Assembly (NCBI GenBank): GCA_964244725.1
Contig: CAXTJQ010000001.1
Coordinates: 310,001 to 374,000 of the forward strand
Source of the DNA: Kumtagia sp964244725
Lineage (GTDB): Bacteria > Pseudomonadota > Alphaproteobacteria > Rhizobiales > Rhizobiaceae
Length of the DNA: 64,000 bases
Direction: 5' to 3'
Shown: positions 8,585 through 16,637 of the stretch, one piece after another
Layout: every line of letters starts with the position of its first letter
How positions within the stretch are numbered: position 1 is the first letter of the stretch
The notes under the pieces: model-generated
Told to the model about the DNA's origin: nothing
Seen by the model: only the letters and a program-made list of their open reading frames with translations
Database searches by the model: none
Made by a program: the position numbers and the translations under genes

Positions 8585-9016
8585 CTACGGACGGGTCCTC
8601 GCGGTTTCCTTGCCGTGCCGTTCGAGCCAGGCCAGTGCGGCTTTGCTCTCGCGCCGGGCATGATTGCCGGCGCAGATCGTCGTGGAAAAGGGCGCGGCGC
8701 CGTGGGATCGCGTCAGATAGGCGAGATAGATCTCACCCTTCCTGAAATCATAGGCGCAGGTCGATCGCGTTTCGATGCGGATCGCGCTCCCGACCTTCGA
8801 TTTCCAGGCCCGTGAAACGTCGAGCGTCACGAGCGCTCCGCCTTCGGCTTCGAAATCCCCCGAGACGCTGGCGACGGCGCCGAGAACGACGGCATCGGCT
8901 TTCCCGTAGGAGCTTCGAGGCGTAGCCGGGCCGGCACATCGGCACGCTTCGGCAGCCTGTAGCATAACAGCCGATGCAATGGCCGCCGAGAGTATCAACA
9001 GGCAAGTCTTGCGCAT
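8585..9016 (-). CDS. Secreted TIMP/netrin (NTR)-like domain protein
   Basis: The ATG at 9016 gives a standard signal peptide (MRKTCLLILSAAIASAVML...) ending in AEA, immediately followed by Cys25-Arg-Cys27. In TIMP metalloproteinase inhibitors a CxC at the mature N-terminus is the zinc-blocking element, and the two Cys pair with Cys roughly 70 and 100 residues on. Here Cys87 and Cys115 lie at comparable spacing, and Cys87 is in a TCAYDFRKGEIYLAYL segment like the NTR-fold 'Cys...G..YL' strand. The mature protein is about 119 residues. It lies 87 bp downstream of an HExxH metallopeptidase gene on the same strand. Family assignment is by motif only. A stand-alone NTR protein with no inhibitory role is the main alternative. 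Confidence 0.7.
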   Translation of the reverse strand: MRKTCLLILSAAIASAVMLQAAEACRCAGPATPRSSYGKADAVVLGAVASVSGDFEAEGGALVTLDVSRAWKSKVGSAIRIETRSTCAYDFRKGEIYLAYLTRSHGAAPFSTTICAGNHARRESKAALAWLERHGKETARTRP

Positions 9017-9103
9017 GTCAGAGCGTCCGAACGGTGGTAAGAACCGGATGTTCGCCGGCAATCATGGCATCGCCATGGCTCGATGGATCGTTCCTTCGAC
9101 TCG

Positions 9104-9583
9104 TCAGCCGCTGATCGTCGGGTCGTAGGGCGTCGAGGGATCGTCGCGGCCGGTTGTGAGTTCGGAGCGGCGGCCGAGCCCGCACTCCAGGACCGCCCGT
9201 TCGGCGCCCTGCGGGTTGGTCCGGCCGCGCACGCCGTCGACATGGGCGAGCTCGTGCACCAGCGTCGCCAGCACCTGCCATCGTCCGCGCCGGAACGACG
9301 GATTGCAGATCGCGATCTCCTTGCCGCTGGCGTGGTTCGTCAGTCCGAAATCGGTCGAGGTCGGGTGGTAGTTGATCCAGATCGTCGCGTCGGCGAGCAA
9401 CTGCGTCAACGACCGACCTTCCGGAAGTGTCCTGTAATAGACATCCGCGCCCGGAAGGTTTTTCGAAATCCAGATCGCGTGCTTGCGCGCCCACCGCAAT
9501 TGTCCAAGCAGTCGGGCGGGAACCGCGATGTAGTCCGGCTCCGAACTCGTGTGGTCTCCGATGTTGATCTGTATCACTGCCAT
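9104..9583 (-). CDS. Small HExxH zinc metallopeptidase, candidate T6SS effector
   Basis: The 159-residue protein carries a complete gluzincin/metzincin-like helix: His110-Glu111-Leu-Ala-His114 followed by Val-Asp-Gly-Val-Arg-Gly. Later acidic residues, including Glu128 (GAERAVLECG), could supply a third ligand. There is no signal peptide or membrane helix. The start is supported by an AGGAG at 9590-9594. It lies 80 bp after clpV on the same strand and just before a secreted TIMP-like gene. A cytoplasmic enzyme paired with an exported inhibitor-like protein fits a T6SS effector that acts in the periplasm of the target cell. It could instead be a housekeeping protease. Confidence 0.75.
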   Translation of the reverse strand: MAVIQINIGDHTSSEPDYIAVPARLLGQLRWARKHAIWISKNLPGADVYYRTLPEGRSLTQLLADATIWINYHPTSTDFGLTNHASGKEIAICNPSFRRGRWQVLATLVHELAHVDGVRGRTNPQGAERAVLECGLGRRSELTTGRDDPSTPYDPTISG

Positions 9584-9589
9584 GACATG

Positions 9590-9594
9590 CTCCT
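9590..9594 (-). promoter_or_regulatory. Ribosome binding site of the HExxH metallopeptidase gene
   Basis: AGGAG on the minus strand, 6 nt before the ATG, fixes the start of the metallopeptidase gene and shows it can be translated independently of clpV. Confidence 0.7.
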
Positions 9595-9663
9595 GGTTTA
9601 GCGGGAACGGACAGACTGCAATGAACGGCTCTTGAACACGATCATGACCTACGAAGGCCCGGG

Positions 9664-12390
9664 TCAGGCTACCTCGTAGGTGAACTCGCCCTCCTTGGCG
9701 TCGACCGCCGCCCTGGTGATTTCCAGTTTTTCGAGCGAGCGGTTGAGGATATGCCGTGACAGCTCCGGCAGCAGCGTGTTGGTGATGATGTTGTCGATCA
9801 TTCGCCCGCCGGAATCGGGATCCTTGCACTGGTCGACGATGTGCTCGACCACCGCGTCGGTATAGGTGAATTCGGCGTCGTGGTTGTCGGCGATGCGGCG
9901 CTTGATGCGGTCGAGCTGCAGCCGCACGATCCCGGCCAGCATGTCGGGCGATAGCGGAAAATAGGGTACGGTGACGATGCGGCCGAGCAAAGCGGGCGGG
10001 AACACCTGAAGCAGCGATGGCTTCAGGGCCGCGTTGAGGACCTCCGGATCCGGCCGCGTCTTGCCGTCCTCGGCCATCTTCATGATGACCTCGGTGCCGA
10101 CATTCGATGTCAGGATGATCAGCGTGTTCTTGAAATCGATGCGCCGACCGGTGCCGTCCTCCATCATGCCCTTGTCGAACACCTGGAAAAACAGTTCGTG
10201 GACGTCGGGATGCGCTTTTTCCACCTCGTCGAGCAGCACCACGCTGTAGGGCTTGCGCCGCACCGCTTCGGTCAGCCGCCCGCCCTCGCCATAGCCGACG
10301 TAGCCGGGAGGCGCGCCCTTGAGCGCCGAGACGGTATGCGCCTCCTGGAACTCCGACATGTTGATGGTGATCATGTTCTGCTCGCCGCCGTAAAGGGACT
10401 CCGCCAGCGACAGCGCCGTCTCGGTCTTGCCGACGCCTGAAGGGCCGCACAGCATGAACACGCCGATCGGCTTGTTGGGATTGTCGAGCTTGGCGCGGTT
10501 GGTCTCGATGCGCTTGGCGATCGTCGCCAGGCCGTGCGACTGGCCGACCACGCGCTTGCCCATGGTCTCGGCGAGTTGCAGCACGGTCTGGACCTCGTCC
10601 TTGACCATCCGGCCGACCGGGATGCCGGTCCAGTCCGCGACGACGGCGGCGACTGCCAACTCGTCGACATGCGCGTAGATCATGCGCTTGTCGGCTTCCA
10701 CGGCGTCGAGATCGCCGAGTTTCTCCTTGAGCGTGCTCCGGCTTGCCGCGATATCGACCGCAGGCTCCGATGCCGTCGTTTGGGTCGGCGCTTCGCCGTT
10801 GCCGAGCCCGACGAGCGACTTCGCGGCGTCCGCCGCCTTGCCGAGCGCCGTGCCGATGCTCGCGCGCAGGCCGATGATCTCGTCGACGATCGAGCGCTCC
10901 TTGCCCAGTTCGGTCTCGAGCGCCGCCAGCGTCGCCTCCGTCGCCTCGATCTCGGATTTCAGCTCTTCGATCCGCTCCTCGTCGCTGCGGCCGAGTTCGC
11001 TTTCGCGTTCCTGGGCGGCCAGCTCCTTGCGCTTCGATTCGATGACCGCCTTGAGGTCGGCGACTGCCGCCGGCGTCGTCGATTGGCTGATCGCCACCCG
11101 CGCGCAGGCCGTATCGAGCAGGCTGACGGCCTTGTCGGGCAACTGCCGCGCCGGGATGTATCGCGCCGACAGTTCGACCGCCGCGACCACGGCCTCGTCG
11201 GAAATCCGCACCCCATGGTGCTTTTCCATCGGATCGAGAATGCCGCGCAGCATGGTGATGCATTTGGCGATCGACGGTTCGCCGACATTGACCGACTGGA
11301 AGCGCCGCGTCAGCGCCGGGTCCTTCTCGAAATACTGGCGGTATTCGGCCCAGGTGGTGGCGCCGATGGTGCGCAGCGTGCCGCGCGCCAAAGCCGGCTT
11401 GAGCAGGTTGGCCGCGTCGCCCGTGCCTTGGTTGCCACCGGCGCCGATCAGCGTGTGGGCCTCGTCGATGAACAGGATGACGGGTGTCGGCGAGGCCTGC
11501 ACCTCGTCGATCACCGAACGCAGCCGCTGCTCGAATTCGCCCTTCATCGAGGCGCCTGCCTGCATCAGCCCGATGTCGAGCGCGCACAGCCGCACGCCCT
11601 TCAGTTGCGGCGGCACGTCGCCGTCGGCCAGCCGCTGCGCGAAGCCCTCGACGACCGCGGTCTTGCCGACGCCGGCCTCGCCCGTGAGGATCGGGTTGTT
11701 CTGACGCCGCCGCATCAGCACGTCGATGATCTGGCGGATTTCGTCGTCGCGGCCCAGCACCGGGTCGATCTTGCCCGCCGCCGCCGCCGCCGTCATGTCG
11801 ACCGAGAAGCGGTCGAGCGCCGTCGTGCCGCGTTCGGACGGTGCGCCGCCCGCGGCCGCGGAGCCGGGCGCCCGCGCCGTCAACCCCGAGCCGTCCATCG
11901 GCCGCAGGTTTTCTTCGTCCGATTTCAGCCAGATCCGCCCGGCCTCGGCCATCAGCATGTCGGCGTTGAGCTGCGCGAACTGCTTCGACATAGTTTGCAG
12001 CGCGCGCCGCATCTCGAGCGATTTGAGCGCCGCCACCAGCATGTGCCCGGAGCGGATCTGCGTTTCCCCGAAGGATAGCGTGGCATATTTCCAGCCGCCG
12101 TCGAGGATATCGTAGACCTGGTTCGAAATGTTCGGCATCTCGGTTTCGTTCTTGCGGTAGCCCTCGACGACCGCCTGGATGTCCTTGGCGATCTTGCCGC
12201 GGTCGAGCTTGTAGTGGTCGGCTGTCAGCGCCACGTCGCTGCGGTCGTTGGCGACCAGGTGCTGGAACCAGTGCGCGAGTTCCAGATTGCGGTTGCCGGC
12301 GTTCTTGGCCTGCCGCAGCGCCTGCATGAAGGCGTCGTAGCCGACCCGGTTGAGCTTTCCGGTCACGGTTTCGAGGCTGATGTCGCTCAT
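9664..12390 (-). CDS. clpV: T6SS sheath-recycling AAA+ ATPase ClpV (TssH)
   Basis: The 908-residue protein has the Clp N-terminal repeat region, two AAA+ modules and a coiled middle domain between them. Walker A motifs are GEAGVGKT at about residue 237 and GPSGVGKT at about 648. Walker B sequences (VILFIDEAH and VVLLDEVEKAH) and a PPGYVGYGEGG pore loop are present. ClpV pulls apart the contracted TssB/TssC sheath in the cytoplasm. The gene starts 19 bp after the tssG stop and is the last recognisable core T6SS gene of this operon. Its length is normal for the family. Confidence 0.97.
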   Translation of the reverse strand: MSDISLETVTGKLNRVGYDAFMQALRQAKNAGNRNLELAHWFQHLVANDRSDVALTADHYKLDRGKIAKDIQAVVEGYRKNETEMPNISNQVYDILDGGWKYATLSFGETQIRSGHMLVAALKSLEMRRALQTMSKQFAQLNADMLMAEAGRIWLKSDEENLRPMDGSGLTARAPGSAAAGGAPSERGTTALDRFSVDMTAAAAAGKIDPVLGRDDEIRQIIDVLMRRRQNNPILTGEAGVGKTAVVEGFAQRLADGDVPPQLKGVRLCALDIGLMQAGASMKGEFEQRLRSVIDEVQASPTPVILFIDEAHTLIGAGGNQGTGDAANLLKPALARGTLRTIGATTWAEYRQYFEKDPALTRRFQSVNVGEPSIAKCITMLRGILDPMEKHHGVRISDEAVVAAVELSARYIPARQLPDKAVSLLDTACARVAISQSTTPAAVADLKAVIESKRKELAAQERESELGRSDEERIEELKSEIEATEATLAALETELGKERSIVDEIIGLRASIGTALGKAADAAKSLVGLGNGEAPTQTTASEPAVDIAASRSTLKEKLGDLDAVEADKRMIYAHVDELAVAAVVADWTGIPVGRMVKDEVQTVLQLAETMGKRVVGQSHGLATIAKRIETNRAKLDNPNKPIGVFMLCGPSGVGKTETALSLAESLYGGEQNMITINMSEFQEAHTVSALKGAPPGYVGYGEGGRLTEAVRRKPYSVVLLDEVEKAHPDVHELFFQVFDKGMMEDGTGRRIDFKNTLIILTSNVGTEVIMKMAEDGKTRPDPEVLNAALKPSLLQVFPPALLGRIVTVPYFPLSPDMLAGIVRLQLDRIKRRIADNHDAEFTYTDAVVEHIVDQCKDPDSGGRMIDNIITNTLLPELSRHILNRSLEKLEITRAAVDAKEGEFTYEVA

Positions 12391-12409
12391 CGAATGGATC
12401 TCCCGGCTG

Positions 12410-13450
12410 TCAATGCGTTCTCGGTTGCGCCGCCGCCGCTTGCGTTGCCGCGTTGCGTCTCTGCATCAGGTCGAATCGCGCGTCGCGCAGATAGACCGTC
12501 TCCTCCTCGTCCGGCTGGCGCGGGGCCATCCAGCTCGTCCAGCCCAGCTCTCCGGCGACTCCCAGCCGCACGGGCTGCGCGAGCCGTGCGTCGAGAGCCA
12601 ATTCTACGTCGAATTCGTAGCGGTGACCAAGATAGTAGAAGACGAGATCGGTGAGCTTTTCGGCCAATTCGGCCCCGGGCAGCAGCTGTCTGTACTGATC
12701 GAGATCGGCGGCGATGATCCGCAGCCTGAACTTCTCGTTGATGCTGTAGGCGCGCAGGCCGAGAGCCGCTTCCTCGCCGAGTCCCGAGTGATTGCCCCCA
12801 AGCGCCATCCGGTCGGACGGCTCGAACACCAGCCAGCTGCCGATCCGCTCGACGACCTCCGCCTTGACTCGCAGGACGCTTTCCACGAGCTGCCGCAACC
12901 GCGCCGCGCTCTTGAGATGCGACCCGGTGAGCCCGGCAAAGGAGATTTTGGCGATGTCCTCGACCGCGTCACGCTGGCGATACGCTTCGGTGCCGACCCC
13001 GGTCAGCGAGCCGACATAGGCGAAGAAGCGGTCATCGTCGGGCCGGTCGGCCTGCGCGATCGGCCGCGCATCGGCCCACACTCGGAAGAACAGCTGCAGG
13101 AAGCGGTTGGAGATCACATCGGTGAAATGCACGAAGGAGAAGTCGCGCTGAGATGTCCACTGATGGGCCTCGACGCTGGAACTGAGCGGCAGGGCGCCCT
13201 GCGGCCCGAAATAGCCGAGGAAGCGGGTCCGCAGGCTGGGCGCGCCGCCATCCGTGCGGTCGTTATAGGCGCTGAGATTGGAGGCCGGGAATTCCAGAAA
13301 CGGATCCTGACCCAGGCTGACGATTTCCTCCGCCAGCACGCTGTTTTCGCCGATGCGCGGTTTTTGCGGGCTCGATCGCTCGAGTTCGCGCATCGCCGTG
13401 AAGAAGTCGAACCGGAAAGGCTCGCGCCGCAGCGCGTCGCGGTAGCTCAT
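12410..13450 (-). CDS. tssG: T6SS baseplate protein TssG
   Basis: The 346-residue product begins MSYRDALRREPFRFDFFTAMR, the typical TssG (ImpH/VasB) start with its Phe-rich helix, and continues with the PLSSSVEAHQWTSQ region and an LGHRYEFDVELAL C-terminal segment. With TssE, TssF and TssK it builds baseplate wedges in the cytoplasm. Its ATG overlaps the tssF stop by 4 bp, so the two are translationally coupled. The open frame continues far upstream without stops, but only this start makes sense. Confidence 0.95.
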   Translation of the reverse strand: MSYRDALRREPFRFDFFTAMRELERSSPQKPRIGENSVLAEEIVSLGQDPFLEFPASNLSAYNDRTDGGAPSLRTRFLGYFGPQGALPLSSSVEAHQWTSQRDFSFVHFTDVISNRFLQLFFRVWADARPIAQADRPDDDRFFAYVGSLTGVGTEAYRQRDAVEDIAKISFAGLTGSHLKSAARLRQLVESVLRVKAEVVERIGSWLVFEPSDRMALGGNHSGLGEEAALGLRAYSINEKFRLRIIAADLDQYRQLLPGAELAEKLTDLVFYYLGHRYEFDVELALDARLAQPVRLGVAGELGWTSWMAPRQPDEEETVYLRDARFDLMQRRNAATQAAAAQPRTH

Positions 13451-15399
13451 AGCAGCCCGCCTGCGCCGGCGCGCGGCGGCCAGCGCTTGACCATGCCACG
13501 CTGCGCCGAGTCGACCACCGTTTCGGTGAAGCTGTTGATCGAGGTGTATTCCGCGAAGAACCGGTCCAGGACCGCGCCGAGCACCATGATGCCGTTGCCC
13601 TCGAAGGCGCGTTCGTCGAAACGCACGGTGATCTCCACCCCGCGCGCGGCATTGAAACCGTTTGCCTGTTTGAGGCGGCGGGTGATCGGCCGGCTGGCGA
13701 CGCCGACCACGCCGCGGATGCGCCGCTCCGTCACCACGTCTGAAAAATCGGCGAACAGGCCGAGCAATTCGCGCAGGCCGCTGGCGCGGTCCTGCGGGCT
13801 GCGGTCTGTCAGGCCGAGATGGTTGAGCGAAAGGATGTTGATCAGCTTCCAGGCGATCGCGCCTGGCGGTTGCGACGAGCGCTGCCGCCGCTCCGACGCC
13901 AGCACGGATTCGCGCGGCGCGGTCGGTCCGGCGAGGCAGCGCATCGGCAGGGACGTGTTGTCGGCGAGGTAGAAATCGGTTCCGGCCTCGCCGACCGGAA
14001 GCTGCTCGGTGAAGTGGCGGTTCGACACCAGCGCGCGCGCGCTGAGTTCGCGCACGCGATCCTCTTCGTCGATGTCGACGGGCTCGCGCAGCGAGACGAA
14101 GATTTCCGAGCCGGCGTAGCTCATGCGCGCGCCGGCGCGCTCCTCCTGAACCGTTTCCCGCCGCGGCAGGCGTCGGGCCGTGAAGAAAAGCGCGTCGCGC
14201 AGCGGCGTGTTGTCGGTCGGCAGGCTGTAGAGAGGAAACACCCGCACCTTTTCGCTGCGGCTGTTGTAGTGCGCGAACATGTCGATGACGCGATAGATTT
14301 CGAAATCCGTCCACCGGCTGCGGTCCGCGATCAGATGATGTTCGGATTCGTTGCTGCGAATCGGCACTCGGCTGCATTGCATCTCGAACAGATTGGCGGC
14401 GGCGGCTGCATAGAGCGAAAACAGTTGCGGCTTCACGACCGAGGCGAGGCGCGGCGCCGAGGCGTCGAACTCGAAAAGCAGGTCGAAGGCGTTGGCCTTG
14501 ATGCCCGCGAGCAGCCTGCGCAGCCGCTGCAGCTTGAAGCCGATGAATTTTTGCGGAAACGTAAAGAAGTCGCGCAGCAGCGAAAAACCCTTGAACACCC
14601 GCTCGTGCTGGCCGAAAAGCGATTCGCCCTCGTCGAAGCCGATCTGGTCGAGAAGGTCGGCGGGCGTCGCGATGAAGCGCGGATCGCCGAACGCATCCAG
14701 ATAGCGGATGGTGACGCGCTTGCAGTGCGCGAAGATCTGCTCGTAGAGCGCTACGGAATCGACTTCCGTCCCGACCAGATGGATCGGCAGCGTATCGATG
14801 GCCAGCTCGTTGACAGGGTCGCCCTGCGGTATGACGCCAGGCTTGTCGTCGGTGAGTTTGGCGGTCCGGTGGCGGAAGCTGAGCCGCAACCCCGCCGCCG
14901 TTCCCGACGCGATTTCGAGTCCGAGCGCCTGCAGCGGAGCCGGCGCGGCGAAATACTGCGCAGCCTCGAGATGTAGCGGCCACACCGTCAGGGCATTGCA
15001 AAGTCGGAATCGGCAGGAGATGCGCTTTTGCTGCTCGATGTAGACGGCGTCGACATAGGCGCCCGCCGGGAAATGAACGCCCTTTTTCAAATTGTTGTCG
15101 TCGAACGGCGGGGTGACTTCGAGCAGCGCCGCCGAAGGGATCGGCGCGAGATAGTCTGGCAGCACCTGATCGAGCAGGGCCGAGGTGAACTCCGAGAATT
15201 CGCTCTTGATCTTGAGCTGAACGCGCGCGGCCATGAACGCGGCGCCTTCGAGGAGCCCGGCGATCCCCGGATCCATCTTGTCTTCGATCAGCCCGCCCAG
15301 CCGACGCGCGACGCCCGGATATTCGTCGGCGAATTGCCGCGACTTCTCGTAGAGCTGCTTCAGTTCGAGTTGATACAGCTCTAGGAAATCGCGGTTCAT
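13447..15399 (-). CDS. tssF: T6SS baseplate protein TssF
   Basis: The start at 15399 (MNRDFLELYQLELKQLYEKS) is the normal TssF (ImpG/VasA) beginning and overlaps the tssE stop by 4 bp; 34 extra in-frame upstream codons are a GC-rich artefact. At 650 residues it has the expected length. Family features include the DEYPGVARRL stretch near the start and the long central region after DQVLPDYLAPIPSA. It forms the baseplate wedge with TssG. Confidence 0.96.
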   Translation of the reverse strand: MNRDFLELYQLELKQLYEKSRQFADEYPGVARRLGGLIEDKMDPGIAGLLEGAAFMAARVQLKIKSEFSEFTSALLDQVLPDYLAPIPSAALLEVTPPFDDNNLKKGVHFPAGAYVDAVYIEQQKRISCRFRLCNALTVWPLHLEAAQYFAAPAPLQALGLEIASGTAAGLRLSFRHRTAKLTDDKPGVIPQGDPVNELAIDTLPIHLVGTEVDSVALYEQIFAHCKRVTIRYLDAFGDPRFIATPADLLDQIGFDEGESLFGQHERVFKGFSLLRDFFTFPQKFIGFKLQRLRRLLAGIKANAFDLLFEFDASAPRLASVVKPQLFSLYAAAAANLFEMQCSRVPIRSNESEHHLIADRSRWTDFEIYRVIDMFAHYNSRSEKVRVFPLYSLPTDNTPLRDALFFTARRLPRRETVQEERAGARMSYAGSEIFVSLREPVDIDEEDRVRELSARALVSNRHFTEQLPVGEAGTDFYLADNTSLPMRCLAGPTAPRESVLASERRQRSSQPPGAIAWKLINILSLNHLGLTDRSPQDRASGLRELLGLFADFSDVVTERRIRGVVGVASRPITRRLKQANGFNAARGVEITVRFDERAFEGNGIMVLGAVLDRFFAEYTSINSFTETVVDSAQRGMVKRWPPRAGAGGLL

Positions 15400-15950
15400 A
15401 TCGCGGTTGGCAGGCGCGTCAGGTTGACCTTGCCCGAACTGATCTCGAGCTCGGCGACGAAGTCGACGGCGACATCCACCGGCGCGCAGAACATTTCGCA
15501 CGACACGGAGAACCGCACGCGCTGGTCGATCTCGTTTACCGTGACTTCCTTGTCGACGGCGATCGTGTCGGCGATAATCCGCGGCTCGAACGCGCGCAGC
15601 GCGTCGATGAGCTGGTCGCGGATGGCGTCGACGCCGACCTCCTCGCTGGTGAGGTGGGTAACGTCGGGAAGCCCGTAATTCAGCACGGAATTCCGGACAT
15701 AGTCGAGCTTGGCGATATCCTGCACCGATCCGAGATTGATGGTGTTCATAAGCGACACGAGATCGAGCGACAGGTCGCGCTTGAGCGCGGGCTCGTCGTT
15801 GCGGCGCTGGCGCGAATTGCGGCCCTGGATCACCCGTTCGCCGTCGACGATCCGGACCGCCACTTCCTTGGCGTCGCGCGCCTCGAAAGACTCACGGAAG
15901 GCCGACATGAGCGGCGCCTGGAATTGCGAAGCGGATCTGACCTTACGCAT
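15396..15950 (-). CDS. tssE: T6SS gp25-like baseplate protein TssE
   Basis: This 184-residue protein matches the GPW/gp25 family: the LSLDLVSLMNTINL segment near residue 70, followed by NYGLPDVTHL and an RDQLIDALRAFEPRI core. TssE connects the baseplate to the sheath in the cytoplasm. It is slightly longer than many TssE proteins because of an N-terminal stretch of about 25 residues. A strong hairpin lies between it and hcp, so its expression relative to hcp may be reduced. Confidence 0.95.
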   Translation of the reverse strand: MRKVRSASQFQAPLMSAFRESFEARDAKEVAVRIVDGERVIQGRNSRQRRNDEPALKRDLSLDLVSLMNTINLGSVQDIAKLDYVRNSVLNYGLPDVTHLTSEEVGVDAIRDQLIDALRAFEPRIIADTIAVDKEVTVNEIDQRVRFSVSCEMFCAPVDVAVDFVAELEISSGKVNLTRLPTAI

Positions 15951-15993
15951 CCTGCCTCAATTTCGGTCCGTGCGCGAACGATCGAAACGGAAA

Positions 15994-16015
15994 CTGCCGG
16001 CCGCATGGCCGGCAG
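15994..16015 (-). terminator. Hairpin between hcp and tssE, possible attenuating terminator
   Basis: A perfect 9-bp inverted repeat (CTGCCGGCC, loop of four, GGCCGGCAG) lies in the 114-bp gap. On the transcribed strand it is followed by TTTCCGTTTC, a broken T-tract. It may partly terminate transcription after hcp or protect the 3' end of the hcp mRNA, giving more Hcp than baseplate proteins. Confidence 0.5.
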
Positions 16016-16064
16016 GATGGAAGCGGCGGAACGACGTTTCCGCCCGCGGATTCCTCGGCCAGCT

Positions 16065-16547
16065 TCAGACCTGGGTATTCTGGGCGAGATCGTAGGTGAA
16101 ATCGTCGGTTGCCTCGAGCGCGCCGGACTTGGACTGCTGGTTGTACTTGATCTTGTACTTCTTGAAGTTGAGCGTCACGTTCTCCGTCGTGCGGTCCTCG
16201 CCGCCGCTGCCGCCCGTCGAGACGCTGGTCACGATGACGTTTTCCATCTTCATTTCAAGATAGACGAAGGGTTTGCCGCCGGCCTTGCGCGCCTTGAACT
16301 CAACCGTGTCGTAGTGCTCGCCCGTGCACATCTTGCCCCATAGCTTCGGGCTGACGATGTCGGTGTATTTGGTGAACGAGAAATCCTGCAGGCTGACCTT
16401 GCCGCCGCCCATGCCGCCGCCCTGATGCGCGGTGCCGCTCTGCGAGCCGCCGAGCGACCACGCCAGAACGTCGATCCAGGCCGGAAACTCCTTGTCCTGG
16501 CCTTCGCCTTTCAGCGTGCCGATCTTGATGAACATGTCTTGCGCCAT
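16065..16547 (-). CDS. hcp: T6SS inner-tube protein Hcp (TssD)
   Basis: The 160-residue protein begins MAQDMFIKIGTLKGEGQDKE and has the Hcp1-type beta-barrel pattern, ending in a GGEDRTTENVTLNFKKYKIKY segment typical of the family. Hcp hexamers stack into the tube that is ejected into target cells. There is no toxin extension. A very strong Shine-Dalgarno precedes the start and a hairpin follows the gene; both fit high expression. Confidence 0.96.
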   Translation of the reverse strand: MAQDMFIKIGTLKGEGQDKEFPAWIDVLAWSLGGSQSGTAHQGGGMGGGKVSLQDFSFTKYTDIVSPKLWGKMCTGEHYDTVEFKARKAGGKPFVYLEMKMENVIVTSVSTGGSGGEDRTTENVTLNFKKYKIKYNQQSKSGALEATDDFTYDLAQNTQV

Positions 16548-16553
16548 TGCAGT

Positions 16554-16559
16554 CCTCCT
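16554..16559 (-). promoter_or_regulatory. Strong ribosome binding site of hcp
   Basis: A full AGGAGG on the minus strand lies 6 nt before the hcp ATG. It is the best Shine-Dalgarno match I noted in the T6SS operon and suits a protein needed in many copies. Confidence 0.8.
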
Positions 16560-16637
16560 GTTGAAAGCGGCGCTCCATCGACGCCGGATGTTGACGACAC
16601 TTGCTTGCGCCTGCGGTAACTCTCGACGTACGGGCGA

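Noticed and set aside
8585..9016. TIMP-like protein as a lipoprotein
   Set aside because: The residues before Cys25 (AEA) do not fit a lipobox, which needs a small residue at -2 and a Leu-like one at -3. Ordinary signal peptidase cleavage is more likely.
9584..11587. Upstream extension of the metallopeptidase frame through clpV
   Set aside because: The frame is open but reads as low-complexity Arg/Gly/Ala sequence antiparallel in phase to clpV. A good ribosome site marks the ATG at 9583.
13451..15001. Upstream extension of the tssG frame across tssF
   Set aside because: Family length and the typical TssG start place the N-terminus at 13450, coupled to the tssF stop.
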